Assembly: GCF_900143215.1 (NCBI RefSeq)
Contig: NZ_FRDM01000003.1
Coordinates: forward strand, 1-64,000
From: Geodermatophilus obscurus
GTDB lineage: Bacteria > Actinomycetota > Actinomycetes > Mycobacteriales > Geodermatophilaceae
DNA: 64,000 nt
Reading direction: 5' to 3'
The notes under the pieces were generated by a model that saw only the letters and a program-made list of their open reading frames with translations, searched no databases and was not told the origin of the DNA. Positions within the stretch are counted from its first letter, which is position 1, and the number at the start of each line of letters is the position of its first letter. A program made the position numbers and the translations under genes. Shown in pieces: positions 57,433-64,000 of the stretch.

Positions 57433-59610
57433 ATGGCTGGCATGCGGTGGGACGCCCAGCGGCTGGACGCGGACGAGTCGGGGACGCTGCCGGGCATGCC
57501 GACGACGCGTGGCCTGCTGCGCAGCCTGCAGGTGCCGGAGTTCCCGGGGCTGACCTTCCACGAGGTCCGCAGCAGGAGCGCGCTCAACGAGGTCCCCGGC
57601 GACTCGCTCATGCCGTTCCGCTGGACCGTCAACCCCTACCGGGGCTGCTCGCATGCCTGTGTGTACTGCCTACGGGGCGACACCCGCGTGCTGATGGCCG
57701 ACGGCGGGCAGACGGCGATCGCCTACCTCCGTGTCGGGGATCGGGTCGTCGGCACGGAGAAGCGCGGGACGTACCGCCACTACGTGACCACCGAGGTGCT
57801 GGCGCACTGGTCGACGGTGAAGCCTGCCCACCGGGTGCGCCTGGGTGACGGCGCCGAGCTCGTCGCCAGCGGCGACCACCAGTTCTTGACCGGTCGGGGC
57901 TGGAAGTACGTCACCGGGGCGATGGCCGGGCGGAATCGTCGCCCCTTCCTGACAGCGAACGACGAGCTGCTCGGCTTCGGCCGATCAGGTGAGACGCTGC
58001 CGGTCTGCGCCGACTACCGCCGCGGCTACCTGGCCGGCATGGTCCGCGGAGACGGACACCTCACGGTGTACCGCTACCAGCGAGCCGGCCGGAAGCGCTA
58101 CCAGCGAGCCGGCCGGAAGCACGGTGACGTGCACCAGTTCCGCCTGGCGCTCGCCGACGTGGAGGCACTGGACCGGGCACAGGGCTACCTCGCCACGGAG
58201 GGCGTGCGCACGGACCGTTTCCCCTTCTCTCCTGCTTCGATGCAGCGACGAGCCCTGACGGCGATCCGGACGTCCACAGCCGCGGGAGTGGCCCGCATCT
58301 CGGAGCTCGTGACCTGGCCCGGCGTCCCCACGGCCGCATGGCAGCGTGGGTTCCTGGCAGGGGTGTTCGATGCCGAAGGCAGCCGCAGCCAGCACGTACT
58401 GCGTATCACCAACACCGACGCGGAGATCCTCAGCCACACCAGTGAGGCGTTGGCGGAGTTCGGGTTCGACGCGGTGCTCGAAGACCGGAACCGGGCGAAC
58501 GGGCTGGCCTGTGTGCGCATCCGCGGCGGGCTCCGTGAGCACCTGAGGTTCGTCCACCTCGTCGACCCCGCGATCCGGCGCAAGTGTTCCTTCGACGGAA
58601 TCGCGGTCAAGAGCGACGCCGACCTCCGTGTGGTCGAGGTGGAGGACCTGCGCCTCGAGATGCCGATGTACGACATCACCACCGGAACCGGGACTTCATC
58701 GCCAATGGCGTGGTCAGCCACAACTGCTACGCCCGGAGCACGCACCAATGGCTGGAGCTGGACACCGGGCGGGACTTCGACACGCAGGTCGCCGTGAAGA
58801 CCAACCTGGTCGACGTCCTGCGTCGTGAGCTGGCCCGGCCCTCGTGGCAGCGCGAGCACGTCGCCCTGGGCACCAACACCGACCCCTACCAGCGGGCCGA
58901 AGGGCGCTACCGGCTGATGCCCGGCGTGATCTCGGCGCTGGCCGGGTCCGGCACGCCGTTCTCGGTCCTGACGAAAGGCACGCTGCTGCGGCGGGACCTG
59001 CCGTTGCTGGCGGCCGCCGCCCGCGACGTCCCGATCGGGCTGGGCGTCTCGATGGCGATCTGGGACGACGACCTGCACGCCTCCCTCGAGCCCGGGGTGG
59101 CCCAGCCCCCGCGCCCGTCCGGAGCTGGTGCGGGCGATCACCGACGCCGGGTTGTCCTGCGGAGTGTTCCTCGCCCCGGTGCTGCCCGGCCTCACCGACC
59201 GGCTGGCCGACCTCGACGCCGCGCTGCGGGCCGTCGCCGCGGCCGGCGCCAGTGGCGTCACCGTCGTCCCGCTGCACCTGCGCCCCGGCGCCCGCGAGTG
59301 GTTCTCCGCCTGGCTGGCCCGCGAGCACCCGCAGCTCGTGCCGCGCTACCAGCAGCTCTACCGTCGCGGCGCGGTCGTGGCGCCGGAGTACCGGTCGTGG
59401 CTGGCCCAGCGGGTGGCCCCGCTGCTGGCCCGGTACGGCCTGGACCGGCAGGCCGGGGGAGCGGCCCGCGGGGTCGACGGTGGGAGCGCGCCGGCCGGCA
59501 TCCCCGAGGATGGGGACCGCGACTTCCCGGCAGGCAGCCTGCCGTCGACCCCACCGGGGCAGGTCCGACGGGCTGCGGTGGTGGAAGGTGAGCAGCTCAC
59601 GTTGCTCTGA
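57433..59610 (+). pseudogene. Rv2578c-type radical SAM protein, split by an intein and two frameshifts
   Basis: The N-extein (MAGMRWDAQRLDADESGTLP ... NPYRGCSHACVY) and C-extein (CYARSTHQWLELDTGRDFDT ... LGTNTDPYQRAEGRYR) together form an Rv2578c-like radical SAM protein with a CxxxCxxC cluster. One frameshift (GGG for GGGG, near 58692) lies at the intein end. A second, near 59105, lies in a run of five C before RPELVRAITDAGLSCGVFLA. If real, the gene is dead; if they are sequencing slips, it is an intact LexA-controlled protein. Start ATG after the LexA box. Confidence 0.8.
57667..58724 (+). other. Intein with LAGLIDADG homing endonuclease
   Basis: The intein begins with Cys (CLRGDTRVLMADGGQ) and ends VVSHN before Cys+1 of the C-extein. 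Block B is LVASGDHQFLT. The two dodecapeptide motifs are RGYLAGMVRGDGHL and RGFLAGVFDAEGS, with the catalytic acids D and E. Block F is MYDITTGTG, after which one base is missing. Both cleavage junctions lie in the CxxxCxxC motif of the host, so Cys+1 is the third cluster cysteine. A 24-bp duplication inside (58072-58119) codes YQRAGRKR twice. Confidence 0.85.
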
Positions 59611-59660
59611 CCCGCGCCGTCGCACGGACCGGTCATCCCTCACGCGCCGTCGGCAACCGA

Positions 59661-59674
59661 CCGTTATCCCCAAC
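59661..59674 (+). repeat. CCGTTATCCCCAAC motif, copy 3
   Basis: Exact copy following the radical SAM gene; continues TAGCCAG. Confidence 0.75.
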
Positions 59675-59943
59675 TAGCCAGCACGGTCCTCGATGGAGAC
59701 GACCCGCACCGACGGGGGAGTGGAGCGCCCAGATCCCCGACGGCCCGGGTGGGCCCGAGGCAGGGGCCGGCGGCCGCGAGAGCTGTCGCGCCGAGCCGGT
59801 CGCGGGTGGAGCGGGCGGTGAGGGCGGCACGGCGCCGAACCGGCGCGGCCTCGCACGATCCGAGCCGGCCGGAGAGCCGTCGCCGCTGCCGCCGTGGCCT
59901 GAGTCCCTGGCGGGCGATGACGCGGGCCGAAGTCGCGCTTCAA

Positions 59944-59957
59944 CCGTTATCCCCAAC
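59944..59957 (+). repeat. CCGTTATCCCCAAC motif, copy 4
   Basis: Exact copy; continues TGCCAGG, as does copy 1 (TGCCACG). Lies 63 bases beyond the 3' end of the recombinase-like gene. Confidence 0.75.
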
Positions 59958-60019
59958 TGCCAGGCCACCACAACGGCAAGACGGAAACCCTCAGCGACAA
60001 CAGGAGAGCCGTGCTCGAG

Positions 60020-60877
60020 TCAGGAACCGCGGCCCTCCGCCTCCCGCGCCGCCCGGGCGGCGCTGCGCTTGGCGCGCACGGCGCCGCGGGGGGCGACCGG
60101 CTCGGCGCCGCCCGCGAGCGTGAGGCGGCGGTAGGAGTCGTAGGAGAGGGTCAGGTACTGCACGGCCAGCGCCTCGGCCCACTCGCGCCGCGACGGTGGT
60201 GCGGTCATCCGCAGGTGCTGTGCCGTCCGCACGGCGTGCTTGGCGAACGTCACCTGCAGTGCCTGGGTGGACAACTGCGCCCCGACCGCCGAGGCCAGGC
60301 CGGGGCCGCGGCGCAGAGCCGGTAGCACCCAGGGGCTGTCGGCCAGCGCGGGGAACCGCGAGCGGCAGGACTCCCAGGCATGCCACGCGGTGAGCGCGCC
60401 CGGCACCGACCACTCGCCGTCCTCGGTGCGGACGACGATCCGCCGCGCCGTCGGGTGCACCTGGTCGCGCCGCAGCGACCGGAACTGGCCGACCGTCCCG
60501 GGCCAGCCCAGGGCCAGGGCGCACCACGCCACGGTGCGCAGGTGCTCGGGGTCCTCGGTCCTGATCTGGGACAGTGGCCGCAGTTCCAGGGTCTGCGGAT
60601 CGGGCTCCGGCGTCCGCGCCAACGGCAACGCGATCCCGCCGTAGCGGGCGACCTTGCTGTAGAGGGCGACGGTGGCGGGCTTCCAGCCGCGGGCCGCGGC
60701 GATCGGGTCCATGCCCTCCTCGACGAGGGAGTCCGGCCCCATGCCGACCTCGAGAGCGGCGTCGACGAGCCGGCGCCACTGGGCCTCGTAGCCCGGAGGG
60801 ACGGGCAGGCGCTGCCATGCCCGCTCCGGAGGCGGAGCCGGCATGGCCGGCAGCGGCGGTGCCCACCGGGCGCTCAT
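60020..60877 (-). CDS. Hypothetical protein, degenerate tyrosine-recombinase-like
   Basis: A 285-residue protein with no family I can name. The middle (LRTVAWCALALGWPGTVGQF then RSLRRDQVHPTARRIVV) has the box-I helix and beta-sheet pattern of tyrosine recombinases. Then LSTQALQVTFAKHAVRTAQH recalls the second box, with YLTLSYDSYRR as a possible tyrosine site. The expected catalytic Arg of box I is not in place, so activity is doubtful. It is flanked by copies of CCGTTATCCCCAAC. The ATG at 60877 follows an AT-rich leader. Confidence 0.45.
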   Translation of the reverse strand: MSARWAPPLPAMPAPPPERAWQRLPVPPGYEAQWRRLVDAALEVGMGPDSLVEEGMDPIAAARGWKPATVALYSKVARYGGIALPLARTPEPDPQTLELRPLSQIRTEDPEHLRTVAWCALALGWPGTVGQFRSLRRDQVHPTARRIVVRTEDGEWSVPGALTAWHAWESCRSRFPALADSPWVLPALRRGPGLASAVGAQLSTQALQVTFAKHAVRTAQHLRMTAPPSRREWAEALAVQYLTLSYDSYRRLTLAGGAEPVAPRGAVRAKRSAARAAREAEGRGS

Positions 60878-60892
60878 GTGCCCATCATATCA

Positions 60893-60906
60893 CCGTTATC
60901 CCCAAC
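60893..60906 (+). repeat. CCGTTATCCCCAAC motif, copy 5
   Basis: Exact copy in the divergent gap between the recombinase-like gene and the GCS2-type ligase, 15 bases before the recombinase-like start codon, in an AT-rich patch. Confidence 0.75.
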
Positions 60907-61023
60907 AAACTATAAGAACTAGAGTGGTCACCCTCGGTGGCGACCAACGGCGCCTCTGGCGCCGGAGCAGCGACAGCAAGGACCAACCACCCGCTCGGCG
61001 CGCAGGGCTGCGGGGTGCTGGCG

Positions 61024-62184
61024 ATGCTGATCGGCGTGCGCACGGTGGGTGTCGAGGAGGAACTGCTCGTCGTCGACCCCTCCGGGCGGCCGGTGCCGCT
61101 GGGGCCGGCCGCTCTCGAGGCGGCGGCCCGTCGCGGCGAGGGGGAGACTGTCGAGGAGCACGAGCGCGCCGAGCACGGGGACGGAGCGGCGGGCGGCGGG
61201 GACCCGGTCGGCCGGCTGGTGCCCGAGCTCAAGACGCAGCAGCTGGAGTTCGGCACCCGCGTCTGCACGGCGCTGGACGACGTGGCCGCCGACCTGCGGC
61301 ACTGGCGGGGGCGGGCGGACGCGGCGGCCCGTGACGTCGGCGCCCGGGTGGCCGCGCTGGCCAGCTCGCCGGTGCGGGTCGATCCCCAGTCCACACCGGG
61401 CGAGCGCTACACCGAGATGGCCGAGACCTTCGGCCTCACCGCGGCCGAGCAGCTGACCTGCGGGTGCCACGTGCACGTCGCGGTGGAGGACGACGAGGAG
61501 GGCGTCGCCGTCCTCAACCGCATCCGCGTGTGGCTCCCGGTGCTGACCGCGCTGACCGCCAACTCGCCGTTCTGGCTGGGCCGGGACAGCGGGCACGCCA
61601 GCTACCGCGCCCAGGCGTGGAACCGCTGGCCGTCGTCCGGGCCGAACGGGCTGTTCGCCGACGCCGCCGCCTACCACCGGCTGGTCGGGGAGCTGCTCGC
61701 GACGGAGACGATCGTCGACACCGGGATGGTCTACTTCGACGCCCGGCTGTCCGAGCGCTGGCCCACCGTCGAGGTCCGGGTGGCCGACGTCGCGCTGCAC
61801 GCCGAGGACGCCGTCACGCTGGCCGGGCTGGTCCGGGGCCTGGTCGAGACCGCGGCGGGGGAGTGGCGGGCGGGGGTGGCGGCGCCCGACGTCCGCAGCG
61901 AGGTGGTGCGGATGGCCGCCTGGCGGGCCAGCCGCTCGGGCCTGACCGGGGACCTCGTGCACCCCGCCACCGGGCGCCCGGCGCCGGCTGCGGAGGTCGT
62001 GACGGCGCTGCTGGAGCACGTGCGGCCGGCGCTGGCCGCCGCCGGGGACGAGCAGTGGGTCGCCGGCGGCGTCGCCGCGGTCCTCGGCCGCGGCACCGGG
62101 GCGGACCTGCAGCGCCGGGTGTTCGCGGAGACCGGTGACCTCACCGCGGTGGTGCGTGCGGCGGTCGAGGCCACGCACACCTGA
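61024..62184 (+). CDS. Carboxylate-amine ligase, YbdK/GCS2 family
   Basis: A 386-residue GCS2-type ligase. RTVGVEEELLVVDPSGRPVP opens the fold. PELKTQQLEFGTRVC and ACGCHVHVAVEDDEEG-like CGCHVHVAV contain the metal and ATP residues. GMVYFDARLSERWPTVEVRV lies late. It joins a carboxylate to an amine, possibly glutamate-cysteine, but the substrate is unproven. The ATG at 61024 fits the family start; a GTG at 60937 would add 29 low-complexity residues. Confidence 0.82.
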   Translation: MLIGVRTVGVEEELLVVDPSGRPVPLGPAALEAAARRGEGETVEEHERAEHGDGAAGGGDPVGRLVPELKTQQLEFGTRVCTALDDVAADLRHWRGRADAAARDVGARVAALASSPVRVDPQSTPGERYTEMAETFGLTAAEQLTCGCHVHVAVEDDEEGVAVLNRIRVWLPVLTALTANSPFWLGRDSGHASYRAQAWNRWPSSGPNGLFADAAAYHRLVGELLATETIVDTGMVYFDARLSERWPTVEVRVADVALHAEDAVTLAGLVRGLVETAAGEWRAGVAAPDVRSEVVRMAAWRASRSGLTGDLVHPATGRPAPAAEVVTALLEHVRPALAAAGDEQWVAGGVAAVLGRGTGADLQRRVFAETGDLTAVVRAAVEATHT

Positions 62185-62234
62185 GACACGCACACCTGAG
62201 AGCGGTGCCGGGGGAGGGCGGTTATCGTCCCGCC

Positions 62235-63089
62235 ATGTACACCGCCAGCTGGGGCGACGTCGTCCGCCGGGACCTCTTCGGTCCGCACCCGGATCCCCGC
62301 GACCGTCCGTACCGGTTCGTCATCCGGCTGGCGCTGGTGGTGTTCCGGCTGTTCCGCTTCCGCTTCGACGTCCGCGGCGCCGAGCACGTGCCGACGACGG
62401 GCGGCGCGGTGGTCTGCAGCAACCACGTCAGCTACCTCGACTTCACCTTCCTCGGCCTGGCCGCGTTGCCGCAGCACCGGCTGGTGCGGTTCATGGCCAA
62501 GATCTCGGTGTTCTCCCACGGCTTCTCCGGGCCGTTCATGCGGGCGATGCACCACATCCCGGTCGACCGGAAGGCCGGGGCGGCCGCCTTCGACCTCGCC
62601 GTCCGCGCGCTCAAGGACGGTGAGCTGGTCGGCGTCTTCCCCGAGGCCACGATCAGCAGCAGCTTCCGGGTCAAGGAGCTGAAGGGCGGTGCCCCGCGGA
62701 TGGCGATCAACGCCGGCGTCCCGGTCATCCCGGCGGCGGTGTGGGGCGGCCAACGGCTGTTCACCAAGCACCACCCGATCGAGTTCCGGCGCGGTGTCGC
62801 GGTCACCGTCGTCCTCGGCGAGCCGATCCGTCCCGAGCCGGGCGAGGAGCCCCGCCAGCTGCTGCAGCGCATCCGCACGGCCATGGAGCAGCTGCTCGAC
62901 GAGGCCCAGCGCACCTACCCGCAGTCGCCGGCCGGCCCCGAGGACCTGTGGTGGCAGCCGGCGCACCTGGGCGGCACCGCGCCGACGCCGGAGGAGGCCC
63001 TGCGGCTGGACCACTCGGACGTGCGGGGGACCAGGAAGAAGGCCGGCCCCCTCGCCACGGCGCGCCGGCTGCTGCGTCGCCGCCGGTGA
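62235..63089 (+). CDS. 1-acyl-sn-glycerol-3-phosphate acyltransferase family (PlsC)
   Basis: A 284-residue membrane-associated acyltransferase of phospholipid synthesis. The catalytic motif is VVCSNHVSYLDFTFLG (HxxxxD). Substrate motifs follow in VDRKAGAAAF and GVFPEATISSSFRVK, then AGVPVIPAAVWGGQR. A hydrophobic segment precedes them (FVIRLALVVFRLFRF). ATG at 62235. It adds a fatty acyl chain to lysophosphatidic acid or a similar acceptor. Confidence 0.88.
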   Translation: MYTASWGDVVRRDLFGPHPDPRDRPYRFVIRLALVVFRLFRFRFDVRGAEHVPTTGGAVVCSNHVSYLDFTFLGLAALPQHRLVRFMAKISVFSHGFSGPFMRAMHHIPVDRKAGAAAFDLAVRALKDGELVGVFPEATISSSFRVKELKGGAPRMAINAGVPVIPAAVWGGQRLFTKHHPIEFRRGVAVTVVLGEPIRPEPGEEPRQLLQRIRTAMEQLLDEAQRTYPQSPAGPEDLWWQPAHLGGTAPTPEEALRLDHSDVRGTRKKAGPLATARRLLRRRR

Positions 63090-63176
63090 CCTGCCGCCGC
63101 CCGGCGGCCTGGGTCCACCTCGTGGTCTACGGCAGCTTCGGGCTCGTCGCGCCGGCCCTGGGCCGGCTGGCGCTGC

Positions 63177-63707
63177 TCAGTCGACCACGGCTGGGGCCAT
63201 GAGCCGGAAGGCGTCGAGCTCCACGTCGTACCAGCGGCGCATCCGGCCCAGCGGCGTCATCCCCAGCCGGGTGCAGACGGCCACCGACGCGGTGTTGCCG
63301 GGCCGGACGACGGCGTAGACCTCCGGCAGGCCCGCCTCGAACCCCCGGGTGATCACCGCCCGCGCCGCCTCGGTGGCGTATCCGCGACCCCAGCTGTCCG
63401 GGTGCAGGTGCCAGCCGACCTCCACCTCGCCCACGCCGTCGGGCAGGGGCTTGAGGAGCACCGTGCCGGCCACGGTGCCGGTGGCGGCGACCTCGAGCGC
63501 CCAGACACCGAACCGGCCGTCGGCCTCGGCCACCGCGCGCCAGCGCGCGACCAGCTCGATCGGCGACACCGACGGTGTCCCACCCAGCCAGCGGGTGACC
63601 TCGGCGCGGCCGTAGAGGTCCGCCAGGCGCGCCAGGTCGTCGCGGCACGTCGTCCAGGGGCGTAGCCGCAACCGGGCGGTGCGCAGCTCGCCGCCGTCGG
63701 CCGTCAC
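63177..63707 (-). CDS. GNAT family N-acetyltransferase (RimJ/RimL-like)
   Basis: A 176-residue acetyltransferase. LRTARLRLRPWTTCRDDLAR opens the domain. EVEVGWHLHPDSWGRGYATE carries the acetyl-CoA-binding motif. Then EVYAVVRPGNTASVAVCTRL and GMTPLGRMRRWYD complete it. It probably acetylates a protein N-terminus or small amine; the target is unknown. GTG/ATG near 63707. Confidence 0.85.
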   Translation of the reverse strand: MTADGGELRTARLRLRPWTTCRDDLARLADLYGRAEVTRWLGGTPSVSPIELVARWRAVAEADGRFGVWALEVAATGTVAGTVLLKPLPDGVGEVEVGWHLHPDSWGRGYATEAARAVITRGFEAGLPEVYAVVRPGNTASVAVCTRLGMTPLGRMRRWYDVELDAFRLMAPAVVD

Positions 63708-63782
63708 GCCGTTCTGCCTACCGCCGGACGCCCTCCCCGGCCACCGGGCGGACCCCCGGACCGGGCGCTGCCGGGCGACGTG

Positions 63783-63836
63783 GTGTCCTTCCGGAGCGCG
63801 GTGTCCTTCCGGAGCGCGGTGTCCTTCCGGAGCGCG
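63783..63836. repeat. Three tandem 18-bp units
   Basis: GTGTCCTTCCGGAGCGCG at 63783, 63801 and 63819, without differences. The unit shares GTGTCCTT and GGAGCGC with the intergenic motifs at 4930 and 6627. It lies in the gap before the last gene. Confidence 0.85.
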
Positions 63837-63868
63837 GACGGCGCTGCACGACGGAGGGGGTGACGGAC

Positions 63869-64000
63869 GTGACGGAACAGGACGGGAACGGCGGCGGTCT
63901 GCTGGTCACCGACGTGACGGTGGGGGACCGCGCCGGTCGGGCGGTGCTGGCGGCGGCCGGCCGGATCGCCTGGCTCGGGGACGCCGCGGACGCGCCCGCC
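63869..64000 (+). CDS. Amidohydrolase-like protein, N-terminus only
   Basis: Open to the end of the window. GTG at 63869 (or 63860) after GGAGGGG; 44 codons give VTEQDGNGGGLLVTDVTVGD and then RAGRAVLAAAGRIAWLGDAA. LLVTDV followed by GRIAWLG is the composite beta-sandwich start of metal-dependent amidohydrolases (imidazolonepropionase type). The catalytic region lies beyond the window. Confidence 0.6.
   Translation, partial: MTEQDGNGGGLLVTDVTVGDRAGRAVLAAAGRIAWLGDAADAPA

Larger units (their letters stand above)
59611..60019. other. Intergenic region with two CCGTTATCCCCAAC copies
   Basis: About 400 bases without a convincing gene, from the radical SAM gene to the recombinase-like gene. Holds motif copies at 59661-59674 and 59944-59957, 283 bases apart, in the same direction. 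The segment between has no long open frame with protein-like composition. Confidence 0.65.

Noticed and set aside
60020-60877. Calling the gene a functional integrase
   Set aside because: The box-I Arg expected for tyrosine recombinases is not found, so only a remote fold-like resemblance is claimed.

Overview
The window is chromosomal DNA of a very GC-rich actinobacterium. It carries mycothiol ligase (mshC), the Pup-proteasome locus, many GTG starts and several actinobacterial marker families. The content fits Geodermatophilaceae (Blastococcus, Geodermatophilus or Modestobacter type), but that placement is inferred from gene content, not from a search.

Layout. 1-7.8 kb is an accessory zone: an IS110-family element, three GAF or GAF-ANTAR regulators, an IS5-type transposase remnant fused to a truncated zinc-ribbon gene, an aldo/keto reductase scrap, a frameshifted AbrB-like gene, and long intergenic stretches with AGTGTC motifs. 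A tRNA-Leu(GAG) closes it. 8-20.8 kb holds an M20 hydrolase, a LysR/racemase divergent pair, an SDR, a methyltransferase, a secreted TAP-type hydrolase, a DUF2470 gene behind an IdeR-like iron box, a RecD2-type helicase, an aldo/keto reductase, uppP and an alpha/beta hydrolase. 21-28 kb is the conserved histidine-phosphatase, DUF3090, SCO1664-type and mshC block, followed by a dGTPase-like gene and a PAC2-family gene. 28-36.6 kb has metH, a HAD hydrolase, an amidohydrolase, a frameshifted GNAT gene, a RecB-type nuclease and trmI.

36.7-53.7 kb is the Pup-proteasome region: mpa/arc, dop, pup, an HNH endonuclease-VII-like gene, prcB, prcA, pafA, a DUF3866 gene on the other strand, pafB, pafC, a small membrane protein, tatA, tatC, a lipid-kinase homologue and a HelY helicase. 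Dop deamidates Pup, PafA ligates it to substrates, Mpa unfolds the tagged proteins, and PrcBA degrades them. PafBC is the DNA-damage regulator of the same neighbourhood. 53.7-64 kb has a DUF4333 protein, a 5'-3' exonuclease, an M24 peptidase, an Lrp regulator, a DUF385 protein, a LexA-box-preceded radical SAM gene split by an intein, a degenerate recombinase-like gene, a GCS2-type ligase, an acyltransferase, a GNAT gene and the start of an amidohydrolase.

The most unusual content is repeat DNA. A 77-bp element carrying its own Shine-Dalgarno and GTG is found ahead of the SDR gene and in tandem ahead of recD2, with compensatory changes in its hairpin. A second GC-rich palindromic family lies after many genes and in frame inside recD2 and trmI. 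A 14-bp motif, CCGTTATCCCCAAC, occurs five times on one strand only. The IS110 element has a 3' region folding like a bridge/seekRNA.
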